Part shown: piece by piece, positions 38,652 to 48,177 of the stretch
Layout: every line of letters starts with the position of its first letter
Numbering within the stretch: position 1 is the stretch's first letter
From: Helichrysum umbraculigerum
Taxonomy: Eukaryota; Streptophyta; Magnoliopsida; Asterales; Asteraceae
Assembly: GCA_949592205.1 (NCBI GenBank)
Contig: CATIUR010000001.1
Coordinates: 40,937,001 to 41,001,000 of the forward strand
Length of the DNA stretch: 64,000 nucleotides
Direction: 5' to 3'
Program-made: the position numbers and the translations under genes
The notes under the pieces: model-generated
The model's database searches: none
The model's input: only the letters and a program-made list of their open reading frames with translations
What the model was told of the DNA's origin: nothing

Positions 38652-40113
38652 TGATAACATCAAATAATATCATATTTATATACTTATTATCCCTATATTT
38701 ATATATACTTTTATTGCATTTCTATTCATTTTGGTACTTAATTCTTTCATAATTGCAATTTAGGTATAAAATACAAGGATTGAATAAAATGAACGAAAAA
38801 GGAGCTAAAATGAAGAAAAACTAAGAAGAAATGAAGACTTGAAGAAAACAAGACCTGAAATGAAGACTTTGACCATATTATTAAAGATTGGGCCAAAAAT
38901 AGAGTGAAGATCCGAAGAAATAAAGAAAAGAGCCCAATTAGAAGCATGACCCGAAGTTGGAAGATTCCGGAAAGAAGAACCAACCGGCGGTTGGTTTAAC
39001 CAACCATCAGTTGAATGTTATAATGTAAAGGCGGTTCCAGACGCGGAGTTGTACTTGGAGAGCAAGTTAACCCAACCGGCGGTTGGACTGGCGGTTCTAA
39101 AAACTATAAATAGAGGCCACGGTTTAGGTTAAGGGATATACGAATTTTAGAGGTAAAAGTCGATTATTAGGGTTAAGGAACGACTTTAAGTCGAATTTGG
39201 AGGCTAGGGATTGAAGACCTTCAAACCTAACGAAGGGTAATTCAATATCTTTGATTTGTATTCTAAGTCATTTTACTTGATAAATGACTGCTTACTTTTA
39301 TTTGGAATCTTGTTTATATTATCAATGATTATTGATTATCCTCTTAACATATTTGTTTAGATGAATGATGTTTGTATGATTATTTGATTATACGCTTATG
39401 TTAATTGATTCTATGAATGTTTACTTAAGGTTATATCTATATTAATTATATAATTATGATATTCTTGAGAAGAGAACTTTTGCTTGATATTGATTAATAA
39501 TTTAGGTTAACGTTATAATTATACCTAGATAAACGAGAACTTGGTGATAGGTTATAATTATTACTATTAAACTATAATTAATTAGGTAATAACATTCGAG
39601 ACCTTGAAGTTAGTTAACCTTATTAATACGTTGAAGAGCTTAATCTTAGGATATTGAGCTTGACCAAGGCCTTTATCTACTTTTATATTTCAACATAGAT
39701 CAATTGGCTGACAAAGATAAACATATAGGAGAATAATAATACAACATAGCTAGTATAGATAAAATATATCTTCTATCTACCTTATTCAGCTTAAATAATT
39801 CTTTGATACTTTAATTGTCTTGTATATCCTAGTTCAATATCAAAAGTAAATATAAATATACATTCATACGGAATTAAAACGTACCCCCCTTATCTGTAAT
39901 ATTAATTGTAATTAATTGTAATTGTAATATTAATTGTGGAATATATTAATTATTTTAATAAACGTTCTCTGAGTTCGATACCTGGAGTTACTTGTAAAAG
40001 CTATATTATACGAACATGTTATTCTTGCCTGAATTGTGTGATAAAGTATTATTTAGTATTTCTTTGATTTAAAACTTGTTACAAATTTATTTGCATATAC
40101 TTCACGCACATCA
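38652..40113 (+). mobile_element. Athila/Tat-like LTR
   Basis: A TGATAACA...CACATCA unit of about 1.46 kb is followed by AGTTTTTGGCG, the start of the TTTTTGGCGCCGTTGCCGG junction typical of Athila/Tat LTR-PBS boundaries; the rest of the PBS is cut off by the next insertion. A TATAAATAGAGG box lies at 39106-39117. Upstream of it are the palindromes AACCAACCGGCGGTTGGTT (38978-38996) and CCAACCGGCGGTTGG (39072-39086). No internal domain is present. Confidence 0.55.
39105..39116 (+). promoter_or_regulatory. TATA box of the Athila-like LTR
   Basis: CTATAAATAGAG, a near-consensus plant TATA box, lies about 20 bp after the second CCAACCGGCGGTTGG palindrome. Confidence 0.7.
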
Positions 40114-41386
40114 AGTTTTTGGCGGTAATTTAATGTAACACCCTCAAATTTTGGGTTGCGGGGAGCGGTCGGGTCGGGTGTTACCAAATCAAATATCACA
40201 AGCACAAAGGTAAATAATGAACGACTCTAAATGAGACGTTTGAAAATAGTTATTACATTTCCAAAATAAAAGTTTAAATAGTTGCGAGATTGTAGTAAAT
40301 TCCAAATACATAATTTGAAAATACAAAGTAAATACAGAGTAGTCCCAATGTTTGAAGATATGCGACTCGAGCTAGTCAAATCTTGTAGGAATCCTAATCC
40401 TGCTGGGCACCTGAGAACACATGCTAAAACGAGTCAGCTATAAAGCTGGTGAGTTCATAGGATTGTTAGTTGAAAACATAAAGTGTAAATCCTGTATGTT
40501 TTGAAAAGTAGTTCGAAATCCCTGTATTTTGATTTGTATTGTATTAAAGATGTAACACCAATGTGTATACATTTCACTAGGTATTTCCTACCCTAAAAGT
40601 GGCGGTGTGTACCTAAGTACGTGAGGAATGAGGCATACCATGCCTAGATACCTATCAGGTATAGTGAGTCTACAATCGTGAGGCAATACATGCCTAAATA
40701 CTATCAAGTGTATGACTGCATCATAGCGAGGGTGTGGCAATCCATGCCTAGATATCTATCTGGTATAAGTGAAATAAACCAATGCGAGGCAAAACCTGCC
40801 TGAGTATAGTCCAAGTAAATGTATGACCACATCATATGATGTTGAGTAATAATCGGCATGCCTACCTGGCATGTAGTGTTGCCTCCGGCAACGTAAATTT
40901 AGCCAACGATCTCGAGTATAAGCTCGCCGATCCGTTGCTGAGTATGAGTAACCGTGCAGTCCCGTAGAACTACGATAGAGTATTTAATCAAATACTGAGT
41001 TAACGACCTCGCGTGAAATCTCACCGACCCGTTAACTGTTGTGGATCACGAGCATAAGCCCGTCCATTCGTGAGTGTATCGCTTTACCGCGAATACGTCG
41101 TTGTGCCCACTGCAATACAGTGGCATCGTTTTGTGCCCACTTTACCGTGGCATCGTTGTGTGTCCAATCCGGACATCGACCGCATTGCTCGCAAGAAAAG
41201 TATGTAATTGAGCCGGCTGTACTACGACAAGCCCGACTGGTGAAATGTAGAGCTAGCTGTATTACGACAGACCTAACTAAATAATTAAATGAGAGCCAGC
41301 CGTACTACAACGCGCCTGACTTGAGTAGTTGTGTTTTTATGTATGTATGCCAATATGCATATGTAAATTGTAAGAAGCACCAAGTG

Positions 41387-41387
<1 letters not shown>

Positions 41388-41452
<65 letters not shown>
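41388..41452. repeat. (TA)n microsatellite
   Basis: About 32 uninterrupted TA units inside the truncated LTR, followed by TACATACATA. Confidence 0.97.
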
Positions 41453-41456
<4 letters not shown>

Positions 41457-42435
41457 CATATAAAAGTCAAATCTACAAACACAAGTAACAGTGTATCATG
41501 CCACGCATGAAGTAATATATTGTATTTAAATATGTATGTAAAATACTTAGATATAAATTGTAACACATTGAGCCTAGGTATGTACAGTCATCACCTAGTT
41601 GGTTTGTATTAGTATAAGAAATCTATACTAACATATGATACTATCGTATACCCCTAGCCTTAAGTCTAGCAAGTATAATGAGGTTCCTGATTCGTATAGG
41701 CAGTATCAGCTCCTAAAAGGGGAAACTAATCCTGTGATTGCTTAAGTGTTGTCCAGTGTGGGTAGAACTAACCAGTTATAATGTATTTGATAAGATTGTC
41801 CCACGACAATATAGTCAACTAAATTGATAACCAAAATTAGGTTATAAAGTGATGGTCCTTGCTCATGACATAGCAAATCATAATTGTAACCTACCTAGGT
41901 TAAGTATTGGTATTGTTCTAAAGTCACATGGTGGGTGTAATCCTAAGCATTACACATTTCGTATTACATACCGCAATATAAACAAGTGTGAGATATAAAA
42001 GATTATCATTAATATCCGAAAACAGTTATTGAGCATGTGTTTCACCCCGAAAACAGTAAAACAGTTGAAAGAGTGGGGCTATGAAACTCACATGTGAGTT
42101 GTCAGCGATCCTACGATACGCGTGTAGTCTGATGGGCAACCTCCTAGTGTCCTAAACACGTGAGGTTCTATGAGTAAGAGACAAGTTAGTTTGTCTAAGT
42201 GAGTTGTGTAAATATTTATTTGTTGTTCATGTTTGGAAACTGGGTACGGGGGTTCAGTGACAGATTTATAATAATAACCTTAACCATTATTATTATACTT
42301 TGATTTATCCATTTTGCGTATTAATTGTATCGTATTTGGTTTGGTTATTGAAAAGTGATTTTTAAACACTTAGAATGTTTTTGGCTTCTGTTTTTGGGTT
42401 TTTGCGACACTAATTGCGACATAAAAATTCGTCAT

Positions 42436-42600
42436 GCGACACAAGGGTTGTGTCGTATAGAAATGCGACACAAGAGCTTAGCGACACAAGGGTTGTGTCG
42501 CATAAGCGTTCGATGCTGATTTAACAGCGACATAATGATTGTGTCGCATGGGATTTGCGACATAAGGTACGACACAATGTTGTGTCGCAAAAGGTCCGAC
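42436..42600. repeat. GCGACACAA hairpin cluster in the truncated LTR
   Basis: 21-nt hairpins at 42436-42456, 42481-42501 (perfect arms GCGACACAA/TTGTGTCGC, loop GGG) and 42527-42547 (one arm mismatch, loop TGA), plus a shorter CGACACAA-TG-TTGTGTCG near 42570. Half-sites continue to the junction at 42670. Confidence 0.9.
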
Positions 42601-42670
42601 ATAACGGGGTTCCTACGACACAAAATACGACACAAGAGGTTTTATGCGACACAACCTGCGACACAAGGCT

Positions 42671-43295
42671 TGGTTCCGGGTTTGGAAGAGATGACATTGC
42701 CTTGGATGGAATCAGGTAGCCCCTAAATGTATCTTTCGACACGTTTGGATTCAGGGTCCACCATGGATGGACAAAGGAGAGCAAGCTGGTGAAATCTGGT
42801 TGTGTAGCTAGTAATGTCGTTTCCTTGAACTGTGAGGTTCCAGAATTCATGTTCGAGCTGTTGGAGTTGCTCGCGTGGACAGTATTCTTCCCTCAGCAAG
42901 TTTTTGAGTTCATCCCAAGACATTTGATAGGCAGTATCAATACCATGGGTTTGGGCGTATGAGTTCCAGAAAGTGAGTGCACCCTCAGCTAGAGTGTAGG
43001 TAGAGAATTTGACTTTGTTCTCTTCTTGGCAGTTGCATATGCGGAAAACGGACTCCATTTTCTCAATCCATCGCAAGAGACCGACGGCTCCTTCGGTTCC
43101 TTTGAAATGGAGAGGTTTACAATTCATGAAATCTTTGTGAGTGCAGGGCTTTGGCACAGGTGGGTTGTTGCCTGCCCCTCCAGGGTTTCCTTGGTTTGGA
43201 TTGGGATTGTTCCTGGCAGCTTCTAGGGCTGCTTGAACCCTTTGATTGACGAGTCTTTCGATATCAGTGGAGCTCATTTGACGTTTTGGTGCCAT
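42671..43295 (-). pseudogene. gag: Truncated gag, Tekay-like array copy 1
   Basis: Starts at the ATG at 43295 (MAPKRQMSST) and covers the retrotransposon gag capsid core up to RVERYI. A TAG at 42723-42725 replaces a conserved Trp codon. Sequence identity to copies 2 and 3 ends at 42671, where the copy is fused to the truncated LTR. Zinc knuckles and all of pol are absent. Confidence 0.9.
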
Positions 43296-43600
43296 GATTC
43301 TAAAAGAAAGAAAATAAGAGGCACATAAGATTTCAGGGAGTAAGATTTTTAAAGTCTTTGCAGGCGTACACAAGAAGGTAAAACAAGTATGTATAACAAG
43401 ATATTCAATAACACAAGGAAGCAAATTTTCATAATCAACTTGAGGCGCAAGATAAGCGATTACAGAATTTAAAAAGTTTACAAGATATGCCGGGAATTGT
43501 TACTTCCGGACTTAATACGAGAGTTTACAAAAGACAACGTAAGATAGATAGTTGGGCACATCCCGCCACAACAGGTTACTCGATAGAGATTTAATGAGTC

Positions 43601-44332
43601 CTAACGCAAGTTTATTCGTCCCATTAGTGTGACAAGTCGGTCCACGGTTCCTGCAAGTCTGCCAGCTTGTCTGGTGCTATCCTCAGCCAAGGTTAGTCGT
43701 TGCTCTAGTACTCGGGTGTACTCTTCTGCTTCTCGTGAACGTTGTTCACATTCTTCTAACCTTGCTTGAAGAAGGTCGACCGCGCCTCTATCGTCAATGA
43801 CGTGTTGGTGCATCATTTCTAGAGTATTTGTTATGTTTTCTTGGTCTTGAAACAGTTGTGCAATGCGGTCATGTGATTGGCGCAGCCAGTACATTTGCAC
43901 TATGTGTTGCTCTCGTTCCAGGCTTTCAAGTCTTGCCTCGTGGCGGTGAAGTCTGGCGGTTAATACGGGTACGGTGTGGTGTGTTGGTTCTTGGGTATAG
44001 GGAGAGATGTCCATGGGATCATCGAAAACCTCCATGTTTTCCTCAGATCTCCAAGTATTGAGAGTTGTGGGTAGCCAGTCCCATCTACGGGGGTATGCGG
44101 AATGGCGTGTGGTATTATCGATGGAGTTTGAGTAAGGGTTGGCTCGAGATGATCTGGTACTCCTTGGGCGAGTACGTAACACTCGGGCTTCGCCAGTGAT
44201 GTAGTAAAGTCGTTCAGGAGAGTTTGGTGTTGAAGACATAGTAACGATTCCTTCAGTAGCGGTTCGTGTTTGGGCTTCGTTCTCAGAGTTGGGAGACGTA
44301 GCGGTGGGAGTGGTTGCCATTTTCTGTGGCAA
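43601..44332 (-). CDS. Leader ORF of Tekay-like element, copy 1: predicted coiled-coil protein of unknown function
   Basis: A 243-codon ORF on the element's sense strand, between the primer binding site (about 290 nt upstream) and gag (about 305 nt downstream). I do not recognise it. Residues 1-70 are Ser/Thr/Arg-rich and probably disordered. A middle segment is acidic and aromatic (WDWLPTTLNTW, EVFDDPMDISPY). From about 120 to 240 leucine-spaced heptads (LTARLHRHEARLESLERE, VDLLQARLEECEQ, VLEQRLTLAEDS) predict a long coiled coil. There are no zinc knuckles, protease motif or transmembrane segment. An in-frame ATG at codon 5 (44320) is an alternative start. Expression could be from the genomic RNA as the first ORF. 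Confidence 0.7.
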   Translation of the reverse strand: MPQKMATTPTATSPNSENEAQTRTATEGIVTMSSTPNSPERLYYITGEARVLRTRPRSTRSSRANPYSNSIDNTTRHSAYPRRWDWLPTTLNTWRSEENMEVFDDPMDISPYTQEPTHHTVPVLTARLHRHEARLESLEREQHIVQMYWLRQSHDRIAQLFQDQENITNTLEMMHQHVIDDRGAVDLLQARLEECEQRSREAEEYTRVLEQRLTLAEDSTRQAGRLAGTVDRLVTLMGRINLR

Positions 44333-44625
44333 GGAGTTTTAGTATACGTAAGGTTAAGGTTATATATAAATACAATAACCTAGCACATAAGCATGTATAA
44401 GGTTGGTCCCGTTCTATCCTCGGTCAAAGCCTTCTAATGCATTCCCATCCACCATAACCATTTCAGGTCTTGCATCGATTCTTGTTTAATTGTACATAGT
44501 TGATCAAGCTATGTTAAATTAAATTCAAATGATGCAATTGCTGAACCAGTCATAACAAATGAGGAATACTAACCTAACGGTTATAGTCTAGGTCACTAAT
44601 GCAATCCTAGTTCGCTATAACCTTA

Positions 44626-44638
44626 GGCTCTGATACCA
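44626..44638 (-). other. Primer binding site, array copy 1
   Basis: TGGTATCAGAGCC on the minus strand, 3 nt from the LTR end at 44642; initiator tRNA-Met type. It continues into CTAAGGTTATAGCGAAC, also shared with the gag-only element's leader. Confidence 0.92.
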
Positions 44639-45401
44639 ATCTGTCGCACCCCCAAAACACGTGGCAGCGGAAACATGAGTTGTCATGGGGGCGCCGACCA
44701 AATTAAATATCACAACACAAGATTACAACAAACGACCTCTATATGAGACGTTTTAATAAAAAAGTTACATTACCATAATTTCAAATGTTTACAATAAGTC
44801 TGGAGTTCGCATAAACCGCTAAGAGATTTCTAATACATAACTGATTATACCAAATACAGCTAAATGCAATCTAATCTCTTGAAATTTGAAAACAATGCGA
44901 CTCGAGCTAGGCTTTCCATAAGCTTCCTACTGCGGCGGGTTACCTGAGAAATACATACTAAAAGGTCAACATAAAGTTGGTGAGTTCATAGGTTTGTAAA
45001 CAATCGTTTAGTTATGATCCACAAGATTTCAAGTTGTATCATTCGCAAATGACAGTTAAAAGTATCGTTAGCCAACGATAAGTAAAAGTATTGCAAAATG
45101 CAATATAAGTATACCATTTACATGAGTCTCATAGTCAAACTTAACGTTGTTTGCCTCCGGTAAGTGTACTAATCCGAATACACCTCTAAATCACAAGTAA
45201 TACTGCGCCCGTGGGTTGGCTAGCGCGACTAGCCCGGACGAGGTTTGTCAAACCCTGATGGTACCACCCAATAATACTCACGCACAATTTTAATGACTAT
45301 GATGGGGTAGAGGACTTTAGTGGATTATTCAGGTCTCATGCAATCCGTATAAAAAGTTGTAGTATAATACTTGTGATCATAAAAGCAGTGGTGTTGTAAA
45401 T

Positions 45402-45583
45402 GTATCGTTAACAAACGATGAGTAAATGAGTTGCAAGTGTATCGTTAACAAACGATAAGTAAATGAGTTGCAAGTGTATCGTTAACAAACGATAAGTAAA
45501 TATGTTGCAAGTGTATCGTTAACAAACGATAAGTAAATATGTTGCAAGTGTATCGTTAACAAACGATAAGTAAATATGTTATT
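45402..45583. repeat. 37-bp minisatellite in LTR 1
   Basis: Five copies start at 45402, 45439, 45476, 45513 and 45550. Each contains the dyad TATCGTTAACAAACGATA. A single diverged relative (TATCGTTAGCCAACGATA) lies near 45067. Confidence 0.95.
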
Positions 45584-46103
45584 GCACGAATGCAAAAATG
45601 AGTATAAAACAGTTGTAGTATGTATTCTCCCCCAAAAGTAGTTGTAAAACAGTAAAAAGGGGCTATGAAACTCACCAGAGTTAAGCAGGTAGCAAGCAAT
45701 AATCAAATAGCAAGCAAAGTCCAAAGCGCAACCTTCTAACGTCCTAAGCGTATAAGGTTGTGTAAGTAGATGTCTCATAAGACTATCTAGAGTGATTGTA
45801 TAAGTGGGGGTCAATGTCCACTTAAGCCAATCGTGTAGGTGGAGGGTTAATGTCCACCTAGAGCTAGTTCATCAACTAGTATGTCCAAATAAGTTGTTCA
45901 AGTTTGTTTATCAAAAACGTGTACGACCCGTTGGTGAAAGTTTGTAATAATAATTCGTTAAGACATTATTATTAGGATGATGTTATACTTACATATGTAT
46001 AGTATGTTTCATGAGTTATAACGTTGCATTGTATAAGTATTAACGTTACTTGAAGTTTAACACTTAGTGAGAAAACTAGTTTTTAAGGATTCTGTTTCAT
46101 GCG

Positions 46104-46445
46104 ACACTTCATGCGTCACTTGCTAGTTATGGGCGGCACTTAGGAAGTGCCGCATAAAATGCGTTTTCAGATTTACATAGCGTCACTTAAGAAGTGTCGG
46201 ATACGGGGCGTCACTAAGGCATGGCGGCACTAAGGGTAAGTGCCGCTAATATAATAGTTCAGTCACTTCAGGCGTCACTTAGGTAGTGTCGGATAAAGTG
46301 TTTAAGCGTCACTTAAGTAGTGTCATACATAAGCATTTTCAGATAATAAGGGCATCACTACGGGAGTGTCGTTAATAATAAAGTAGCGTTACTACAAGCG
46401 TCACTTGCCAAGTGTCGCTAGAATTCCAGTGATCATGCGTCACTT
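46104..46445. repeat. GCGTCACTT/AAGTGTCGC hairpin cluster in LTR 1
   Basis: Seven or so 21-nt units of the form GCGTCACTT-NNN-AAGTGTCG. The unit at 46133-46153 is perfect (arms GCGGCACTT and AAGTGCCGC, loop AGG); the others carry one or more mismatches. Confidence 0.9.
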
Positions 46446-47965
46446 AAGTCTGTTTGGATTTTGCTAAGTCAAAAACGTGGTCAACTATGACGGTTTGACC
46501 CGAACCTTTTACTCAAGTCATATTCCAGTAAATAAAGGTTATAAAAGTTATTATTTCATATTGTAGTCGTTTCGAGATGTCGGTTTTAAGTTTACACCTT
46601 AAACTTCAAGATTTAATGTTTTCGGTTTATGTCGGGTCATTACGCCAACTGATTTCACCTATCTATAGTCCAAATCAAACTTCCAAATTTTTACCAACTG
46701 ATTTACTAAGTGTCTTGACTAACATATCAAATTTTCAGCTTCTAACAAGTCCATTAACATAGTTAAATAAAGCCGCGTAACAACCGAACACATTTTATCG
46801 AAAAACTTCCAGGTCAGTCTTATAAATCGGCTCGTAGAGTAAAATGAGTACGTTTCTGGAAAAAGTGTAAAACATATTAGTTGTAGATCTTTTCGATACG
46901 CAAATTTTAAAAAAAAATTAGACCTCTAACTCTTAACAGATGATTTTATACGAATATTTTCGTGAACTGTCGATTTTTAGGCAGATTCTTGCATGTTCTT
47001 GTTTGTGTTGCAAAAACGATTTTTAACACCAAGTTTGGACATAATCATGATAGATGAACATTATAACATCATAATCAGTAGATTAAAAGTAAAATAAGTG
47101 AAAGGTTCATGATTCTTACAAAGAGATGATGAAGAAGAACAAGAGGGGATGATGAAAATGAAGAAGAAAATGATGTCTTGAACTTGATCCTAGCTATCAC
47201 CTCTTGATTTTTGTTCTTGATGATGGTGGGGGACGATTTGATGATGGTGATGGTGTGTTGTTACAGATTTTTGAGAGAGTAAAAGATGAGAGGAAAAGAG
47301 GAAATGATTATTTGAAATGTGGTGAAGTGTTTTGAGAGTTTGCATGCACCTTGAGTGTATTTGGGGGAAGATAACATAATCATCATCTTGCATGTATGAG
47401 GAGAGGGGGAAAGGAGGGGTGGAGCACATGGGGTGGAAGGGGGGGGCCGGCCATGGGGGGGCCCACACAAGGGTATTTTGGTCATTTTTCATTTCTAGCT
47501 TAAATCGTTGCGTTTTTCGTTCGTTTTCGACACGTATATGTTCGTTAATTAATTTAAGCTCACGTTTTTAGTATAACTTAAGTCTTGATAAGTTTACTTG
47601 AGATACTTGTTCTAAATACCCTAAAACATTTAGAAAAATGTTCCGTTAGATTATCGGCCTCGATTTGCGTGTTTGTTCTACGACGGTTTAATCGCGTAAC
47701 GTTATTTTGAGTCGTTTTATTTAACGATATATTTTGGGTAAATTTCCATTGAAGTATTATTTAAAATACTAAATTTATGTTGCCAAATTAATTATTGACG
47801 TTTATTTGGTTGTCGAACTAAATTCGCGCGTTACCGTTGCGGTTGAGACGTTTTAATCGAAACGTCTAGGTTTTTCGTGTATTATTTTAACAAAATAATA
47901 AATAATGATAAATAACTTCTAAAAATAGATTAAAGTTATTTAGAGAAATGTTTTCACCAACGTCG

Positions 47966-47973
47966 TATTTATA
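47966..47973 (-). promoter_or_regulatory. TATA box of LTR 1
   Basis: TATAAATA on the minus strand, about 170 bp into the LTR and directly followed by CGACGTTGGTGA. The gag-only and solo LTRs have TATA-like sequence at the same place. Transcription would start about 25-35 bp downstream, making most of the LTR transcribed leader. Confidence 0.65.
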
Positions 47974-48144
47974 CTGTGTCGGAATCCGTCCGATAATAAA
48001 ATGTACGATTTAAACAAATCGTAAATGTGTGCAAATATAATAACATATATTAATACACATAATGATACACATAATTCACCCTAATTACATGTATTAGCAC
48101 AATGATTAGGAACTAACACTAGCCCTAAATGGTCGGGTGTCACA

Positions 48145-48160
48145 TTCTCCCCCTGTTAGA
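48145..48160 (-). other. Polypurine tract, array copy 2
   Basis: TCTAACAGGGGGAGAA on the minus strand abuts the LTR start, preceded by TTTCGGGACGAAATTCT. It marks the 3' end of internal region 2. Confidence 0.88.
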
Positions 48161-48177
48161 AGAATTTCGTCCCGAAA

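Larger units (their letters stand above)
40134..42670 (-). mobile_element. Truncated Tekay-type LTR, minus orientation
   Basis: In plus coordinates it starts TGTAACACCCTCAAATTTTG, the reverse complement of an LTR end like that of the 30.2-kb solo LTR. It contains AACGACTCTAAATGAGACGT, the counterpart of ACGTCTCATATAGAGTCGTT near the ends of the other LTRs. It carries the same GCGACACAA hairpins (42436-42600) but stops within them at 42670, where the Tekay array's gag begins. Its U3 start and ACGTTGGTGA box are therefore missing. Repeats of GAGGCAATACATGCC type occupy 40620-40880. Confidence 0.75.
44642..48144 (-). repeat. LTR 1 of the array (3,503 bp)
   Basis: On the minus strand it starts TGTGACACCC (48144) and ends GGTGCGACA (44642). 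Landmarks in transcription order: TATAAATA 47973-47966, ACGTTGGTGAAAAC box 47962-47949, CT-rich leader about 47490-47200, hairpin cluster 46445-46104, TCACCAACGGGTCGTAC box about 45937-45921, 37-bp minisatellite 45583-45402. ORFs inside it (for example 47190-47492 and 45482-45814) are judged non-coding. Confidence 0.93.

Noticed and set aside
47190..47492. Minus-strand ORFs of 100 and 74 codons in LTR 1 (copies at 56524-56826)
   Set aside because: They overlap in two frames across the CT-rich LTR leader and have low-complexity Pro/Ser/His content, so chance frames are the simpler reading.
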